A stretch of DNA of 7,304 bases from Syntrophobacter sp. SbD2 (GTDB lineage: Bacteria > Desulfobacterota > Syntrophobacteria > Syntrophobacterales > Syntrophobacteraceae): the NCBI GenBank assembly GCA_900290385.1, contig OMSV01000035.1, positions 1 to 7,304 on the forward strand. The letters run 5' to 3'. Below the pieces are notes generated by a model. That model was not told where the DNA came from, ran no database searches, and saw nothing but the letters and a program-made list of their open reading frames with translations. Below, one piece after another: positions 6,017 through 7,304 of the stretch (its first letter is position 1; each line of letters begins with the position of its first letter). Made by a program: the position numbers and the translations under genes.

Positions 6017-7162
6017 ATGGCGAGCCAGGTATATTTTACGAGTTTACGTGCAGGATTTGAAAACAGCCTGTTGACAAAAATCAAGCGGTTGGCGCAGGCC
6101 GCCGGGCTGAAAAAAATCGTCAGGGAAAAGGGACTTACGGCGGTCAAGGTTCACTTCGGTGAAAGAGGAAACACTGCCTTTATCAGGCCCCTGCTCGTTC
6201 GTCCCGTAGTCGATGCGCTTCTGGAAGCTCGCGCCAGGCCGTTTATTACAGACTCCGGGACACTTTATCCCGGCACGCGCGGCAATGCGGTGGACCACTT
6301 GAATACGGCCATTCTCAACGGCTTTGCCTACCCGGTTATCGGCGCTCCCCTTATCATTGCCGACGGCATCGACGGACGTGACGAGGTGGCGGTCCAGGTG
6401 AACCTGAAGTACTTCAAGGAGGTCTTTATCGGCGCGGCGATAATTCGTGCTGATTCTTTGGTCTCGCTTGCCCATTTCAAATTGCACGAAGCGGCAGGCT
6501 TTGGCGGCGCAATAAAAAACGTCGGAATGGGAACGGCTTCACGGAAAGGCAAAATGGCCCAGCATTCGGAGGTTGCCCCGGAAGTCATTTCTAAAAAGTG
6601 CATAGGCTGCGGGGTCTGCCTTGAGCAATGTGTCCACGGCGCCATAAGCATCATCGAAAGGCCGCCGAAGGTCCCGGCCCGCAAGCCCTCTGTCACCAAG
6701 ATCATGCGGATCGACAAGCAACTTTGCGCTGGTTGCGCGCGCTGCATTCACGCCTGCCCGCAGGGTGCTCTTACCATCAACTGGGAAAAAGACCTGCCTA
6801 AGTTCATGGAAAAGATGGTCGAATATACCGCCGGGGCGCTCAAGGGAAAGGAAAAACGCTCTCTTTTCATCAATTTTCTTACTCATATTTCCCCCGCATG
6901 CGACTGCTATCCATTTGCAGACGCTCCGATTGTCGGCGATATCGGCATCGCGGCTTCAGTGGACCCCGTTGCGATAGACCAGGCATGTGTGGACATGGTA
7001 AACAGCGCACCTCTCCTCGAGTCATCACGTCTCAAGGGAATCAAACAGCCGTGCGCCGACAAGATCAGGGCCGTTTATCCGCACGTTGACTGGGAGCGCC
7101 AGTTAATCTACGCCTCGGAGATCGGGATCGGATCCAGGGAATACGAGCTGGTGGAGATTTAG
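6017..7162 (+). CDS. DUF362 protein with two [4Fe-4S] ferredoxin motifs
   Basis: A 381-residue cytoplasmic iron-sulfur protein. An N-terminal DUF362 part (about 1-185) includes KVHFGERGNT (44-53), TDSGTLYPGTRGN (78-90), and HFKLHEAAGFGGAIKNVGMG (153-172). A ferredoxin-like insert carries two clusters: C195-x2-C198-x2-C201-x3-C205 and C237-x2-C240-x2-C243-x3-C247-P. The first lacks the usual Pro after its fourth Cys. The DUF362 part resumes with CDCYPF (295-300) and SVDPVAIDQACVDMVN (314-329), a conserved block of the family. Such proteins are common in anaerobes; electron transfer or a redox step is likely, but no reaction is established. It follows the DUF1614 gene by 108 bases in the same direction and may be a separate transcript. 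All motifs are intact. Confidence 0.88.
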   Translation: MASQVYFTSLRAGFENSLLTKIKRLAQAAGLKKIVREKGLTAVKVHFGERGNTAFIRPLLVRPVVDALLEARARPFITDSGTLYPGTRGNAVDHLNTAILNGFAYPVIGAPLIIADGIDGRDEVAVQVNLKYFKEVFIGAAIIRADSLVSLAHFKLHEAAGFGGAIKNVGMGTASRKGKMAQHSEVAPEVISKKCIGCGVCLEQCVHGAISIIERPPKVPARKPSVTKIMRIDKQLCAGCARCIHACPQGALTINWEKDLPKFMEKMVEYTAGALKGKEKRSLFINFLTHISPACDCYPFADAPIVGDIGIAASVDPVAIDQACVDMVNSAPLLESSRLKGIKQPCADKIRAVYPHVDWERQLIYASEIGIGSREYELVEI

Positions 7163-7184
7163 GTTATCGCATGCAGGACTGAGG

Positions 7185-7304
7185 GCCTCCGGCCCGGCGC
7201 TGGGCAATCTTGGAGTGGTGTTTCGCCGGGTTGTACGCGCCGCCTCCGGCCCGGCGCTGGGCAATCTTGGAGTGGTGTTTCGCCGGGTTGTACGCGCCGC
7301 CTCC
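7185..7304. repeat. Perfect 57-bp tandem repeat, running off the window
   Basis: Two identical 57-bp copies (7185-7241 and 7242-7298) are followed by the first six bases of a third. The unit is about 70% GC and carries a 7-bp inverted repeat, CCCGGCG/CGCCGGG, with a 24-base spacer (7193-7199 with 7224-7230). At the left boundary GGGCC-TCC-GGCCC (7183-7195) makes a further 5-bp hairpin. The unit contains none of the triplets TAA, TAG, TGA, TTA, CTA or TCA, so it is open in all six frames, and its length is a multiple of three. Identity of the copies implies recent duplication or upkeep by recombination. I cannot tell from 120 bases whether it is an intergenic minisatellite, part of a mobile palindrome, or coding. 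It starts 22 bases after the DUF362 stop codon. Confidence 0.9.

Noticed and set aside
7185..7304. CRISPR array
   Set aside because: The copies are directly adjacent with no unique spacers between them, so this is a simple tandem repeat.

Overview
The window looks like a piece of an anaerobic, probably Gram-negative bacterial chromosome. The Era, RNase III and GTP-type PEP carboxykinase sequences, together with a DUF362 iron-sulfur protein and a DUF1614 membrane protein, fit a Desulfobacterota-like (former deltaproteobacterial) or similar anaerobe. A GmhB-like phosphatase would fit an LPS-making cell. The lineage is an inference from protein character; no rRNA or tRNA gene is present to settle it.

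Left part, minus strand (1-2174): a compact RNA-processing operon transcribed right to left. It runs rnc (RNase III), then an Elp3-like radical SAM protein whose start overlaps the end of rnc by 11 bases, then era (30 bases further on and cut by the window edge). rnc-era linkage is classic in bacteria; the radical SAM gene between them is the less-studied partner.

Middle (2175-2616): a 442-base divergent intergenic region. Next to rnc it is GC-rich and dense in inverted repeats, including two stems that compete for the same arm, and a string of mini-hairpins. Further right it turns AT-rich, with perfect TATAAT boxes facing both ways. A weak 68-codon minus-strand ORF also lies there.

Right part, plus strand (2617-7162): a HAD-IIIA phosphatase of the GmhB type, a full-length GTP-dependent PEP carboxykinase, a seven-helix DUF1614 membrane protein 21 bases behind it (likely co-transcribed), and, after a 108-base gap with its own possible promoter, a DUF362 protein carrying two [4Fe-4S] motifs. 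PckG links oxaloacetate and PEP in central carbon metabolism. The roles of the DUF1614 and DUF362 proteins are not established.

Right edge (7185-7304): a perfect 57-bp tandem repeat (two copies plus the start of a third) with no stop codon in any of the six frames. It runs off the window. It and the structured rnc leader are the least explained parts of the sequence.
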